DNA of 24,895 nucleotides. Source: UBA3478 sp046048095 (GTDB taxonomy: Bacteria; Bacteroidota; Bacteroidia; Flavobacteriales; Flavobacteriaceae). Position 1 is the stretch's first letter. Each line of letters starts with the position of its first letter. The translations under genes and the position numbers were made by a program. The notes under the pieces were generated by a model that did not search any database, was not told the DNA's origin, and saw only the letters and a list, made by a program, of their open reading frames with translations. Positions 1-7,843 of this stretch are shown here, piece after piece. The stretch covers positions 1 through 24,895 of the forward strand of contig JBJOGS010000065.1 of NCBI GenBank assembly GCA_046048095.1. The letters are read 5' to 3'.

Positions 1-2
1 TC

Positions 3-275
3 AGCGTTACCGAGCGCAGCCTTAGCTTTTGTTGCACCTTACTTTCTTTAGACCTCCTTAAGGCTTTTGACTTTAAAGCTCTCGACGACACCAAAGACTG
101 GTATGACACCTTTATCTCAAAGAAAGCCCTTGAGTTAAACTTTACGAATGTCGTCGTGTTTGACAGCCCTGTGCTTCATAAACCCCACTCCAGTAGGCCA
201 TGGAAGCTGCTTAAATACAGCAATCCCATCGCTTACTACTGGCAAAAGCTGCTCAAGCGACGCGACAAAATTTAG
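3..275 (+). CDS. C-terminal end of an unrecognised protein (partial)
   Basis: An open frame enters from the left edge and ends at TAG 273-275, giving the last 90 residues of a protein whose start lies outside the window. The tail is basic and aromatic (ends KLLKRRDKI). There is no obvious membrane segment and no motif that I can assign to a family. Codon use looks protein-like and no other strand offers a better frame here. It is followed by 74 bp containing a good promoter for the next gene, so it probably ends its own transcription unit. Function unknown; that it is coding is likely but not certain because only a fragment is visible. Confidence 0.55.
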   Translation, partial: SVTERSLSFCCTLLSLDLLKAFDFKALDDTKDWYDTFISKKALELNFTNVVVFDSPVLHKPHSSRPWKLLKYSNPIAYYWQKLLKRRDKI

Positions 276-295
276 CGCTGTTCGCTGCTTTAGGC

Positions 296-327
296 TTTTG
301 AAAGCCCGCCAATAAACTGTACTTTTG
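296..327 (+). promoter_or_regulatory. Bacteroidota-type promoter of the DUF6341 gene
   Basis: TTTTG at 296-300, then 19 bp, then TACTTTTG at 320-327, an exact match to the Bacteroidota sigma factor pattern (-33 TTTG / -7 TAnnTTTG). The box ends 22 nt before the ATG at 350. This is the only promoter in the window where both elements are clear at canonical spacing. Confidence 0.7.
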
Positions 328-349
328 AAGGGTCAAAAATCGTTGAGAC

Positions 350-574
350 ATGATGACTTCTATTTTTTATGGCATCGCAGCACTGTTCGAAAACGTGCTC
401 TTCATCCCTTATAATCTCTTGCGTTTTATGGATAGCTGGTGGCTTTCTAACGTCATCAACTGGCTTTTTGTTCTGGTCGGATTCGCTGCCGGAGGCTATT
501 GGATGAACGAGCTCAAGAAGTACAAAGACGCCAATGACGACGATCAATCAAACTCGGCGCACTCTTTCTTGTAA
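350..574 (+). CDS. Small membrane protein, DUF6341 family
   Basis: A 74-residue protein with a hydrophobic N-terminal stretch (about residues 4-25), a second clear membrane segment (about 36-52), and a charged acidic tail ending in SAHSFL. The pattern SWW...NWLF...YWM..LK, then an acidic linker and an AHSFL end, is what I recall for the flavobacterial DUF6341 family. Members were often mislabelled uracil phosphoribosyltransferase because they lie near upp. No catalytic motif is visible and the function is unknown. Two ATGs are adjacent (350 and 353); either could be the start. It has its own promoter and converges on purD with a gap of only 6 bp. Confidence 0.8.
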   Translation: MMTSIFYGIAALFENVLFIPYNLLRFMDSWWLSNVINWLFVLVGFAAGGYWMNELKKYKDANDDDQSNSAHSFL

Positions 575-580
575 CCCCTG

Positions 581-1867
581 CTACATCAGGTCTTTTCCAA
601 TATCTCTTCGATAATACATCTTATCGAATGCTATATGCGCTAAGCTTGCGTAGCTCTTACCTAAGGCTTGCTGAAGAGTCGCTCCGAAAGAAGTAATTGC
701 CAAAACGCGTCCGCCACTTGTCACGATTTCATCGTCCTTTATTGTGGTTCCGGCGTGAAATACCTGGCTCGCACTAGCCTTTTCTAGTCCGCTTATTTTC
801 ATTCCCTTTTCATAAGCGTCTGGATACCCCCCTGAGACGGCAATAACTGTTGTGGCAAACTCTGAAGTGACCTCTAATTTATACTGCTCAAGGGTTCCTA
901 AACACATGGCCTCAAGCATTTCAACCGCATCACTTTGAATACGCGGAAAGACGACTTCTGTTTCAGGATCTCCCATTCGCACGTTATATTCGATGACATA
1001 CGGGGTGCCTTGCACAATCATAAGGCCGATAAAAACAAAGCCCGGATAGTGGTACTTCTCTGCTCGAATTCCCTCTACTGTAGGAATAACAATTTCGTCT
1101 ACAATTCGCGCGCTCAAGGCTGCGTCTACAAAGGGCACCGGCGATACTGCGCCCATACCCCCAGTATTCGGGCCTGTATCTTGTTCTCCGATGCGCTTGT
1201 AATCTTTAGCCAACGGAAGCAGCTGATACTGGTGGTTGGCATCGATGGCTACAAAACAGCTGCATTCAATGCCCTCTAAAAACTCTTCAACCACCACTTT
1301 GGCTCCTGCCTCTCCAAAGAGACCTTCGCTCAAAAAAGCGTTCAGTTTAAGCTTTGCCTCGCTTAAGTCATGGAGTATTAGAACGCCCTTTCCGGCCGCT
1401 AGGCCATCTGCCTTTAGCACATACGGAGGCTTTAATTCGTCTAAGAAGGCCAGGCCTTCTGAAAGTGTTTCTTTAGTAAACGTAGCATATGCCGCGGTTC
1501 GCACTCCATATTTGGTCATAAAGGCCTTGGCAAAATCTTTGGATCCTTCAAGTTGCGCCGCTACCTTATCAGGCCCTACCACCAGAACCGATGACAGGCT
1601 CGGCTGTTGTTTGAAATAATCGACGACCCCTTCAACCAAGGGCACTTCTGGTCCGACGACCACCAAACTGATCTGTGCGCTAAGACAAAAGGCTTCTATG
1701 CGACCAAAATCGCTTACCGATAACTCTACATTTTGGGCTATTTGAGCGGTCCCCGCATTTCCTGGAGCCACAAAAAGCGCCTCGCACGCGGGGCTTTTAG
1801 CTATACTATGAGCCATCGCGTGCTCTCGTCCTCCTGATCCTAGAATTAATATGCGGTGCTTATTCAT
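581..1867 (-). CDS. purD: Phosphoribosylamine--glycine ligase (GARS)
   Basis: Cytoplasmic ATP-grasp ligase that joins 5-phosphoribosylamine and glycine to form GAR, the second step of de novo purine synthesis. The 428 residues match the family length. Visible motifs are the N-terminal GSGGREHA (10-17), GPEVPLVEG (72-80), the ATP-grasp KADGLAAGKGV (152-162), DTGPNTGGMGAVSP (230-243), and the metal-binding EYNVRMGDPETE (293-304). It is the last gene of the M23-GH3-SDR-purD minus-strand run, 7 nt after the SDR gene. The usual EGDTG is EQDTG here, a small change outside the catalytic residues. Confidence 0.97.
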   Translation of the reverse strand: MNKHRILILGSGGREHAMAHSIAKSPACEALFVAPGNAGTAQIAQNVELSVSDFGRIEAFCLSAQISLVVVGPEVPLVEGVVDYFKQQPSLSSVLVVGPDKVAAQLEGSKDFAKAFMTKYGVRTAAYATFTKETLSEGLAFLDELKPPYVLKADGLAAGKGVLILHDLSEAKLKLNAFLSEGLFGEAGAKVVVEEFLEGIECSCFVAIDANHQYQLLPLAKDYKRIGEQDTGPNTGGMGAVSPVPFVDAALSARIVDEIVIPTVEGIRAEKYHYPGFVFIGLMIVQGTPYVIEYNVRMGDPETEVVFPRIQSDAVEMLEAMCLGTLEQYKLEVTSEFATTVIAVSGGYPDAYEKGMKISGLEKASASQVFHAGTTIKDDEIVTSGGRVLAITSFGATLQQALGKSYASLAHIAFDKMYYRRDIGKDLM

Positions 1868-1874
1868 CGTGCTG

Positions 1875-2846
1875 TTATTTAAACGTTCGGTGTTCTTTAT
1901 GTCTAAGCTCTTCGGGGCTGAGCTGCTTAAAATACGCTACCGTTTTAGAGAGCCCCTCTTTGCGTTGTGTTTGAGGTTGCCATGAAAGTAACTCTATGGC
2001 TAAACGAATGTCGGGTTGACGCTTTAGCGGATCGTCTACAGGAAGCGGCTCAAAGCGTATTTCACTTTTACTTTGGGTGAACTCAAGGAGTTCTCTAGCA
2101 AATTCTAATATGGTGGTCTCTTCAGGATTCCCCAGATTTACTGGTAGGTGATACGAGGCATTGAGAAGCCTAAAAATCCCTTCGACCAAATCATCTACAA
2201 AGCAGAACGATCGCGTTTGACTTCCGTCACCGAAGACCGTTAAGGGTTCGTTGCGCAAAATCTGCCCAATAAACGCCGGAATTACCCTTCCATCGTTCAA
2301 ACGCATTCGGGGGCCATAGGTGTTAAAAATCCGTGCAATGCGCGTATCAAGATGGTGCACACGGTGGTAGGCCATGGTCATAGATTCTTGAAAACGCTTC
2401 GCTTCATCATAAACCCCTCTAGGGCCAATAGCGTTTACGTTTCCATAATAACTCTCAGACTGCGGATGCTCTAATGGGTCACCATAAACCTCTGAGGTAG
2501 AGGCGATCATGAATCGAGCCTTCTTTTCTTTGGCCATTCCTAAAAGGTTGTGCGTGCCTAAAGACCCTACTTTCAATGTTTGAATAGGAATCTTGAGATA
2601 ATCAATAGGGCTGGCAGGTGAAGCAAAGTGTAAGATACAGTCTACCGGGCCCTTGACTGAGGTATACGTGGTCACATCGTGCTCTACCCACTCAAAGCGC
2701 GACTCGTTTTTTAGGTGATCGAGGTTTTTAAGGTCTCCGGTAATTAAATTGTCTATGCCAATCACTCGAAACCCCTCTGAAAGCATTCTGTCAGTGAGGT
2801 GTGAACCTAAGAATCCGGCGGCTCCTGTAATTACAACAGTCTTCAT
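1875..2846 (-). CDS. Extended SDR nucleotide-sugar enzyme, UDP-glucuronate decarboxylase (UXS)-like
   Basis: A 323-residue extended short-chain dehydrogenase/reductase. The Rossmann NAD site is GAAGFLGSH (8-16), the catalytic Ser/Thr lies in ASTSEVYGDP (115-124), and Tyr146/Lys150 lie in YDEAK. The FASPASPIDY block (74-83) and GNVNAIGPRGVYDEAKR (135-151) are hallmarks of the UXS branch, which converts UDP-glucuronate to UDP-xylose through a 4-keto intermediate. The same branch contains dTDP-glucose 4,6-dehydratase-like enzymes, so the exact substrate is inferred. Its ATG overlaps the stop of the GH3 gene (ATGA, 2843-2846), suggesting translational coupling. A role in envelope or exopolysaccharide sugar supply is plausible. 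Confidence 0.85.
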   Translation of the reverse strand: MKTVVITGAAGFLGSHLTDRMLSEGFRVIGIDNLITGDLKNLDHLKNESRFEWVEHDVTTYTSVKGPVDCILHFASPASPIDYLKIPIQTLKVGSLGTHNLLGMAKEKKARFMIASTSEVYGDPLEHPQSESYYGNVNAIGPRGVYDEAKRFQESMTMAYHRVHHLDTRIARIFNTYGPRMRLNDGRVIPAFIGQILRNEPLTVFGDGSQTRSFCFVDDLVEGIFRLLNASYHLPVNLGNPEETTILEFARELLEFTQSKSEIRFEPLPVDDPLKRQPDIRLAIELLSWQPQTQRKEGLSKTVAYFKQLSPEELRHKEHRTFK

Positions 2847-4351
2847 AGCGCTATATAGGGGGTTAATCCATCCGCCACTGCTCGGTCATTCGCAAGCCGT
2901 TTAATTTTATTTTGCCCCCCTAACTTTCCTTCGGCCTTCATGAACGCTTCAAAGCCTCCTTTGCGGATCTTGGTTAGTACGGCTGGTTTTAACACCTTTC
3001 CGTCAATAAGGTCTCTGTAATATACATTCTGCTGTTGCATCGATGCGTCAATCGCTCTCATAAACGCCTCTAGATCGGCTGGCTCTTTTCCAAATTCAAT
3101 CAACCATTCGTGATAAGGCAAATCGTGCGGAGGGTTAGGATTCACTTGCGGGGCCACCGAGAATTCAACCACCTCTGCGTCTTGACCCGCCTCTTTTAGG
3201 GCTACTGTAATCGCTTCTTCAACCTCTTTAGCGATAACATGCTCTCCGAAGGCCGAAATAAAGTGCTTCAACCTTCCAGACACAATCACACGATAGGGGT
3301 CTAACGACACAAACCTTACCGTGTCCCCTATACTATAGGCCCAAAGACCCGCGTTTGAGCTGATAATCAAGGCATAGTCTACCCCAAGCGCCACCTCGCC
3401 AATAGTCAACCGTTTAGGTTGGGCCGAATAAAATTCGTCGGCAGCAACAAACTCATAAAAAATATTCGAATCGAGCTGAAGTAGCAACCCCCTTTCATCG
3501 AGCTGATCTTGATAGGCAAAGAACCCTTCGCTGGCCGGAAACAGCTCAATGCTATCTACCTTACGGCCAATGAGTGCCTCAAACTTTTGGCGATAAGGCT
3601 CAAAATTCACCCCGCCATAAACAAACAAAGAAAAGTTGGGAAACAGTTCGCCTACAGGCTTTTTACTTCGAGCAACCAAGCGTTCAAAATACATTTGAAC
3701 CCATGACGGAATCCCCGCTATTAGCGTCATGTCTTGTGCGATCGTTTCGTCCACAATCGCCTCAACTTTGGTTTCCCAATCTTCAATAATGTTGGTTTGC
3801 CAGCTAGGAAGTCGATTTTTTAAGAGATACTTCGGAAGGTAATGCGCAGATATGCCCGATAACCTTCCCATCTTGATGGCCCCCTTCTTCTCAAGCACCG
3901 GACTGCCCTGGAGGAAAATCATTTTTCCTCGGACATACTCGGCACTATTGCGCTGAACAATATAATTGAGCAAGGCCATCTTCGAAGATTTTACCTGCTC
4001 AGCCATTGATGCCCTGGTAATCGGGATATATTTGGCGCCTGAAGTCGTGCCTGAGGTTTTGGCCAAATACTCTGGGTGGCCTGGCCACAACACATCTTTC
4101 TCTGATGCAATAACCCGTTCTACATAAGGTTTAAGTTCTTCGTAATCACGAATGGGCACGCGCTGGGCAAAATCTTCTGGGGTGCGAATCTGGTCGAATC
4201 GGTGGTCCTTGCCAAATGCCGTGGCTGCTGCGGTAGCGATCAGACGCTTAAATACGCGTTCTTGAGCCTCTTTCGGTTGTCGGATCCAGCGCTGTTCTTG
4301 AGCAATTTGCCAGCGCGCATACGGCTTTGCAAGTAGGGCCTTCAGGTTCAT
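2843..4351 (-). CDS. GH3-family (auxin-responsive promoter type) adenylate-forming enzyme
   Basis: A 502-residue member of the GH3 acyl-adenylate superfamily. Plant members conjugate amino acids to jasmonate or auxin; bacterial members are mostly uncharacterised. The ATP-binding loop TSGTTSG is at 99-105, an acidic FPASEG motif at 271-276, SIGDTVRF at 340-347, and a C-terminal domain carries SGRLKHFISAFGEHV (358-372). All adenylation motifs look intact, so it is likely active, but substrate and product cannot be read from the sequence. It is transcribed with an M23 peptidase (start and stop share one base, TAATG) and an SDR (ATGA overlap), giving tight three-gene coupling. An envelope-related acid or amino acid is one possible substrate (inference). 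Confidence 0.9.
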   Translation of the reverse strand: MNLKALLAKPYARWQIAQEQRWIRQPKEAQERVFKRLIATAAATAFGKDHRFDQIRTPEDFAQRVPIRDYEELKPYVERVIASEKDVLWPGHPEYLAKTSGTTSGAKYIPITRASMAEQVKSSKMALLNYIVQRNSAEYVRGKMIFLQGSPVLEKKGAIKMGRLSGISAHYLPKYLLKNRLPSWQTNIIEDWETKVEAIVDETIAQDMTLIAGIPSWVQMYFERLVARSKKPVGELFPNFSLFVYGGVNFEPYRQKFEALIGRKVDSIELFPASEGFFAYQDQLDERGLLLQLDSNIFYEFVAADEFYSAQPKRLTIGEVALGVDYALIISSNAGLWAYSIGDTVRFVSLDPYRVIVSGRLKHFISAFGEHVIAKEVEEAITVALKEAGQDAEVVEFSVAPQVNPNPPHDLPYHEWLIEFGKEPADLEAFMRAIDASMQQQNVYYRDLIDGKVLKPAVLTKIRKGGFEAFMKAEGKLGGQNKIKRLANDRAVADGLTPYIAL

Positions 4352-5223
4352 TAGAAGTTAATATAGTTTTGCGGATCTATCGGCTTTCCGCCTCTCCATA
4401 ATTCAAAGTGAAGATGGGCTCCGGTGGTGAGCTCTCCGGTGTTTCCGACCAATGCAATGACCTCTCCGCCACGCACGATGTCGCCTTGCTTTTTAAAGAG
4501 CTCGCCGTTGTGCTTGTAAACTGAAAGCATATTGTTTTGATGCACCAATATCATGTTGTATCCTGTGGCCGAAGACCATTCTGCGTGAATGACCGTAGCA
4601 TCAGCAACCGCTTTTACGGCTGAGCCCGTCTTGGCGGCAATATCGATAGCAAGATGATCTGCACTAGGATCATACGTCTGAGAAATCACTCCGTCGACCG
4701 GAACATAAAACATAAGGTTTTCAAAACTGTCCTCAGTAATCAGCGGATTGTACTGGTCTTCACGCCTCACTTCACTTTCCAAAGACAACATCGCAATATT
4801 CTTTCGCGCCTCTAAAACAGCTTCGCTCATAGAAAGTGGCTGGTCAACCATTAGGCTGTCTTTGGGTAAATCATCATAACTCACCTCTCCGCGTATAACA
4901 CTACTCAACTGATTTAAGTAGCCCTTATTGCGTTCCATTACCTGGTAAATAGAGTCTGTCTTTTCAGCTAAAGCGGTCACTTGACGCTTCACTTCTGCCG
5001 ATTCGATACCAGGCACGAGATAGCGAAGCGGCGTAGTGGCTGTGAGCAAGAAGGTGAGAAACGCCACCGTTGAAATGGCAAAAACAATAATAATGTAGGC
5101 ATTCAATCGGCTCAACCGCTGACTGTAAACCTCTTCAAAGGTTTCGTCATTCACCACTAAAAGCTTGAACGTATCAAAGAGTTTTGATCGCTCTTTTTGT
5201 GGGTCTGAAGGAGCCTTTGCCAT
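4351..5223 (-). CDS. Membrane-anchored M23 (LytM) peptidoglycan endopeptidase
   Basis: A 290-residue protein with an N-terminal cytoplasmic segment, one membrane helix (about 41-62), a coiled-coil-like linker (about 73-155), and a C-terminal M23 domain. The zinc and catalytic set appears complete: His190 and Asp194 (HLAID), His238 (YKHN), and His270/His272 (HLHFE). It therefore probably cuts peptide cross-links of murein rather than being a degenerate LytM activator, facing the periplasm. It is the first gene of the M23-GH3-SDR-purD run. Its -7 box TATATTTG ends 5 nt from the ATG. It is divergent from tatA, an arrangement I recall from other flavobacteria. Confidence 0.92.
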   Translation of the reverse strand: MAKAPSDPQKERSKLFDTFKLLVVNDETFEEVYSQRLSRLNAYIIIVFAISTVAFLTFLLTATTPLRYLVPGIESAEVKRQVTALAEKTDSIYQVMERNKGYLNQLSSVIRGEVSYDDLPKDSLMVDQPLSMSEAVLEARKNIAMLSLESEVRREDQYNPLITEDSFENLMFYVPVDGVISQTYDPSADHLAIDIAAKTGSAVKAVADATVIHAEWSSATGYNMILVHQNNMLSVYKHNGELFKKQGDIVRGGEVIALVGNTGELTTGAHLHFELWRGGKPIDPQNYINF

Positions 5224-5228
5224 AGAGA

Positions 5229-5236
5229 CAAATATA
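5229..5236 (-). promoter_or_regulatory. -7 box of the M23-GH3-SDR-purD operon
   Basis: Read on the minus strand the sequence is TATATTTG, an exact TAnnTTTG match, followed by TCTCT and the ATG of the M23 gene. With 5 nt between box and ATG, transcription would begin at or next to the start codon (leaderless or nearly so). No clear -33 TTG is seen at 19-21 bp. Confidence 0.6.
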
Positions 5237-5295
5237 CGCGATGCCCTTTAAACACTTTAATTTTACTACATTTACATTTCTATAAAATACGTTGT

Positions 5296-5493
5296 ATGTC
5301 GTTCGCAATTTCTTTAGGTCTTGTAGGTCCTTGGCAAATCGTTCTCGTCGTAGTTATCATTTTGCTTCTATTTGGAGGCAAAAAGATTCCAGAACTTATG
5401 CGTGGTCTTGGAAGTGGAATTAAAGAATTCAAAGACGCTTCTTCTGAGGATAAAACCAAAGCAGACAAAAACCTTGAGTCAAATAAAGACTAA
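5296..5493 (+). CDS. tatA: Twin-arginine translocase subunit TatA
   Basis: A 65-residue TatA/Hcf106 family protein with a short N-terminus, one membrane helix (about 13-26), the signature FGGKKIPEL (26-34), an amphipathic helix (34-47), and a charged flexible tail. TatA oligomerises to form the pore that exports folded proteins with twin-arginine signals. No tatC is in the window, so its partner is elsewhere. It stands alone on the plus strand between two minus operons. Upstream, tandem TACATTT copies (5267-5280) resemble a -7 box at 7 of 8 positions but the promoter is not certain. Confidence 0.95.
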   Translation: MSFAISLGLVGPWQIVLVVVIILLLFGGKKIPELMRGLGSGIKEFKDASSEDKTKADKNLESNKD

Positions 5494-5517
5494 GGTTGAG
5501 CACGCGTCTTGCGCCCC

Positions 5518-6504
5518 TTAATTGGCGCTAATCTTTAATGTTTTTATGATTGCCTCAAGCTCAAAGAGGTAGTCGCGTTTGTCTTTGTTTGGGGCAAACA
5601 CAAAACCCTCAAGGACTACTTTTCTCTTGTTGATGGTGTCGTTCACCACATAAGTTACAAATGGACCCGCCATGGGATATCCGTTGATATCCCACATACC
5701 GCGCATTTCAGCTGCTTTAAACGCCCCTACCTTAGAAGCAAAAACATAAGGCCTGAAAATGGGTTCGGTTTGTAAATACGTGACCGCTCCTTCAACGTCT
5801 GGGCCAGGAACGTGCGCCTTACCTATCGAATCTCGCATGGCGATTAGGTCTTGCAAAAAAGTGTCCTGGTCGTCAAAGTAATTCTCGTTTAAGGTGTACA
5901 CCAATAGGTTCATGCTGCCATTCTCGACAGGGCGATCAATCCATGAGAAATCTTCGGTAAACTTGGCCGGACGATAAATCGAGGGAATCGTAAGTTCAAT
6001 ACCAAAGTCTTTCTTTAGTCTTGGTTCAGTGTAGCGTGATCGCAAAAATCGACTTTGGGCCGTTCGCAGATCGCTTGCCCTAAAACTGTCCATGGCTTGA
6101 GGCAAGATTTGATTCAGGTTCTGCACTAACTCGAGCGTGTTGCGCCCCTTTACGACCACTAAGTGCTGCGGAGTCGCATACATGTCTCGTTTGATGTGTG
6201 CTCGAGAAAGCGTATCAAGCTGCATATAAACCACGGACCGCGAACGCATAATCGCCCCCTTAAAGAGGTCTTGAGTTAAGTGACGAATGTCGTGCTTGGG
6301 TTCGTCTACTCCAAGGCCGAGTTGCCGTTCGAGCAAATAGCTCTTAAGCGTGTTTCCGGCTTCACCTTCAAGTAAATCGTTATCACTGACCACAATCACC
6401 TCATTCAAAGGCCCATTTGATTCTGGCAAATAGTTTTTGACTTCTTTCGACTCACAACTTACAAGCCAGATGCCGCTTAGAAAAACGAATAGTGCTTTCT
6501 TCAT
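5518..6504 (-). CDS. DUF4837 family lipoprotein
   Basis: A 328-residue predicted lipoprotein: start MKKALFVFLSGIW, then the lipobox LVSC with the acylated Cys at residue 17. I chose the ATG at 6502-6504 because it gives a complete type II signal peptide and lies 11 nt after the transglycosylase stop; the frame stays open further upstream but only over the preceding gene. Family DUF4837 is confined, as far as I know, to Bacteroidota and has no known function. No enzymatic motif is visible. It follows the lytic transglycosylase in the same operon, which suggests an envelope role, perhaps with cell-wall turnover (inference). Confidence 0.88.
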   Translation of the reverse strand: MKKALFVFLSGIWLVSCESKEVKNYLPESNGPLNEVIVVSDNDLLEGEAGNTLKSYLLERQLGLGVDEPKHDIRHLTQDLFKGAIMRSRSVVYMQLDTLSRAHIKRDMYATPQHLVVVKGRNTLELVQNLNQILPQAMDSFRASDLRTAQSRFLRSRYTEPRLKKDFGIELTIPSIYRPAKFTEDFSWIDRPVENGSMNLLVYTLNENYFDDQDTFLQDLIAMRDSIGKAHVPGPDVEGAVTYLQTEPIFRPYVFASKVGAFKAAEMRGMWDINGYPMAGPFVTYVVNDTINKRKVVLEGFVFAPNKDKRDYLFELEAIIKTLKISAN

Positions 6505-6514
6505 TGCTTGTTGT

Positions 6515-7840
6515 TTATGATTTTGGATAGCGTTTCGGATATACGACAAGTCGCTGACCCACTTGAATCGTATTGCCCTTGAGATTGTTCCAAGCCTTGA
6601 TTTGAGAGACTTGGACGCCATAGCGGCGGGCAATAAGGCTTAAGGCGTCCCCTGATTGTACGCGATAACGCACGCGTTCCGGAGCGTTAATTAGCTCTGG
6701 AAGCGGCTGCTCTTTGCTTTCGTGCGCCGCTTTTGCATCGGCATAGAGTTGAGCCTCAGCGCTTAAAAAAAGTCCCATAGTAGCCTTCGGAAGCCGTAGC
6801 GGTCTCACCTGATCCTCTTGAAAAGGAATTGTTTTCAATTTGTATTCAGGATTAAGCATCGAAAGCTGTTCTTCACTGAGGGGTAACCGCTCTGCAAGTT
6901 GCTTAAAGTTCACCATTTCTTTAATGTGAACCGTGTCGGTTTCAAAGTAGGTTCGGCGCACGCTAGAGACCCCGAGATTATGAGCCTCGGCATGTTCAAA
7001 CAGATACATAATCGCATAAAACCGCGGTACGTAGTCGGCAGTTTCCTTAGGCAAATAGGGTCGGATGTTCCAATAATTCGTGTATCCGCCCGATCTTCTG
7101 ATCGCCTTTGAGACATTTCCGGGCCCCGAATTGTAGGCCGCTAACGCAAGGTCCCAGTTGCCAAATATGCCATAGAGTTGTTTGAGGTAGGCCACTGCGG
7201 CTTTTGTTGATTTCACAGGGCTCATCCGTTCATCGACGTAATTGTTGATCTCAAGACCAAACATTTTCGCTGTGGCATACATAAATTGCCAAAGGCCTTT
7301 AGCTCCTACATAAGACTCGGCTTTCGGATCAAGTGCCGATTCGACAATAGCAAGGTATTTTACTTCTAGGGGAAGGTTGGCCTTGTCTAGCTCTTCTTCA
7401 AAAAGCGGAAAATAAAACGCGCTTAGGTCGATCATCTTGCGAATAAGCGTGGCGTCACCCCTTAGATACCGAGCGATCTCTCGCTCTAAAATGGGGCTAT
7501 ACACCAAATCAAACGGGGTTTTTTGATTCAGAACTTCAAGACGCTGCTTAAGTTCAGCAGTTTCAAGTGTGCTGTGAACAGGCCCAGAAATATCTGTTGG
7601 TCCGTTGATAAATAATGCCCTCGCCTTTACCAGTTCTTCAAGCCAAAGCGAGTCGTATTCAAACGCAGCCTGAAGGTTCGGAACGCTGTAGTTTAGCTTT
7701 TTTTGATCGGCGTATAACGAAGCGTTTGCAAAATCTTTGAGGCGCTGGGTAGGAATCGCCGATTTCGGGCCGTTTTGAGCCACACTAAATTGAAGCGCAA
7801 ACAGCAAAAAGATCGATGATATCCGTGCCTTTTTAATCAT
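6515..7840 (-). CDS. Exported lytic transglycosylase with C-terminal LysM (MltD-like)
   Basis: A 441-residue protein with a cleavable signal peptide (about 1-22), a long N-terminal region, an SLT-type transglycosylase domain (about 155-285), and one clear LysM repeat (about 391-434, YRVQSGDALSLIARRYGV). The catalytic Glu is Glu167 in LAIVESALDP; GAKGLWQFM (179-187) and ALAAYNSGPGNV (232-243) are the other SLT motifs. It cleaves glycan strands of peptidoglycan, forming 1,6-anhydro ends. A region at about 305-345 could be a degenerate second LysM. It starts 3 nt after the pgk stop, so it is cotranscribed with pgk and the following DUF4837 gene. Confidence 0.94.
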   Translation of the reverse strand: MIKKARISSIFLLFALQFSVAQNGPKSAIPTQRLKDFANASLYADQKKLNYSVPNLQAAFEYDSLWLEELVKARALFINGPTDISGPVHSTLETAELKQRLEVLNQKTPFDLVYSPILEREIARYLRGDATLIRKMIDLSAFYFPLFEEELDKANLPLEVKYLAIVESALDPKAESYVGAKGLWQFMYATAKMFGLEINNYVDERMSPVKSTKAAVAYLKQLYGIFGNWDLALAAYNSGPGNVSKAIRRSGGYTNYWNIRPYLPKETADYVPRFYAIMYLFEHAEAHNLGVSSVRRTYFETDTVHIKEMVNFKQLAERLPLSEEQLSMLNPEYKLKTIPFQEDQVRPLRLPKATMGLFLSAEAQLYADAKAAHESKEQPLPELINAPERVRYRVQSGDALSLIARRYGVQVSQIKAWNNLKGNTIQVGQRLVVYPKRYPKS

Positions 7841-7843
7841 GCG

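Noticed and set aside
290..547. Minus-strand 85-residue ORF opposite the DUF6341 gene
   Set aside because: It is the shadow of a family-like plus-strand protein, lacks its own promoter, and has no recognisable pattern.
5486..5510. AAGAC/GTCTT inverted repeat between tatA and DUF4837 as a terminator
   Set aside because: Five base pairs with a 15-nt loop and no T-run; too weak.
6505..6633. Longer start for the DUF4837 protein
   Set aside because: The extension overlaps the transglycosylase LysM region and would bury the lipoprotein signal peptide that starts at 6504.
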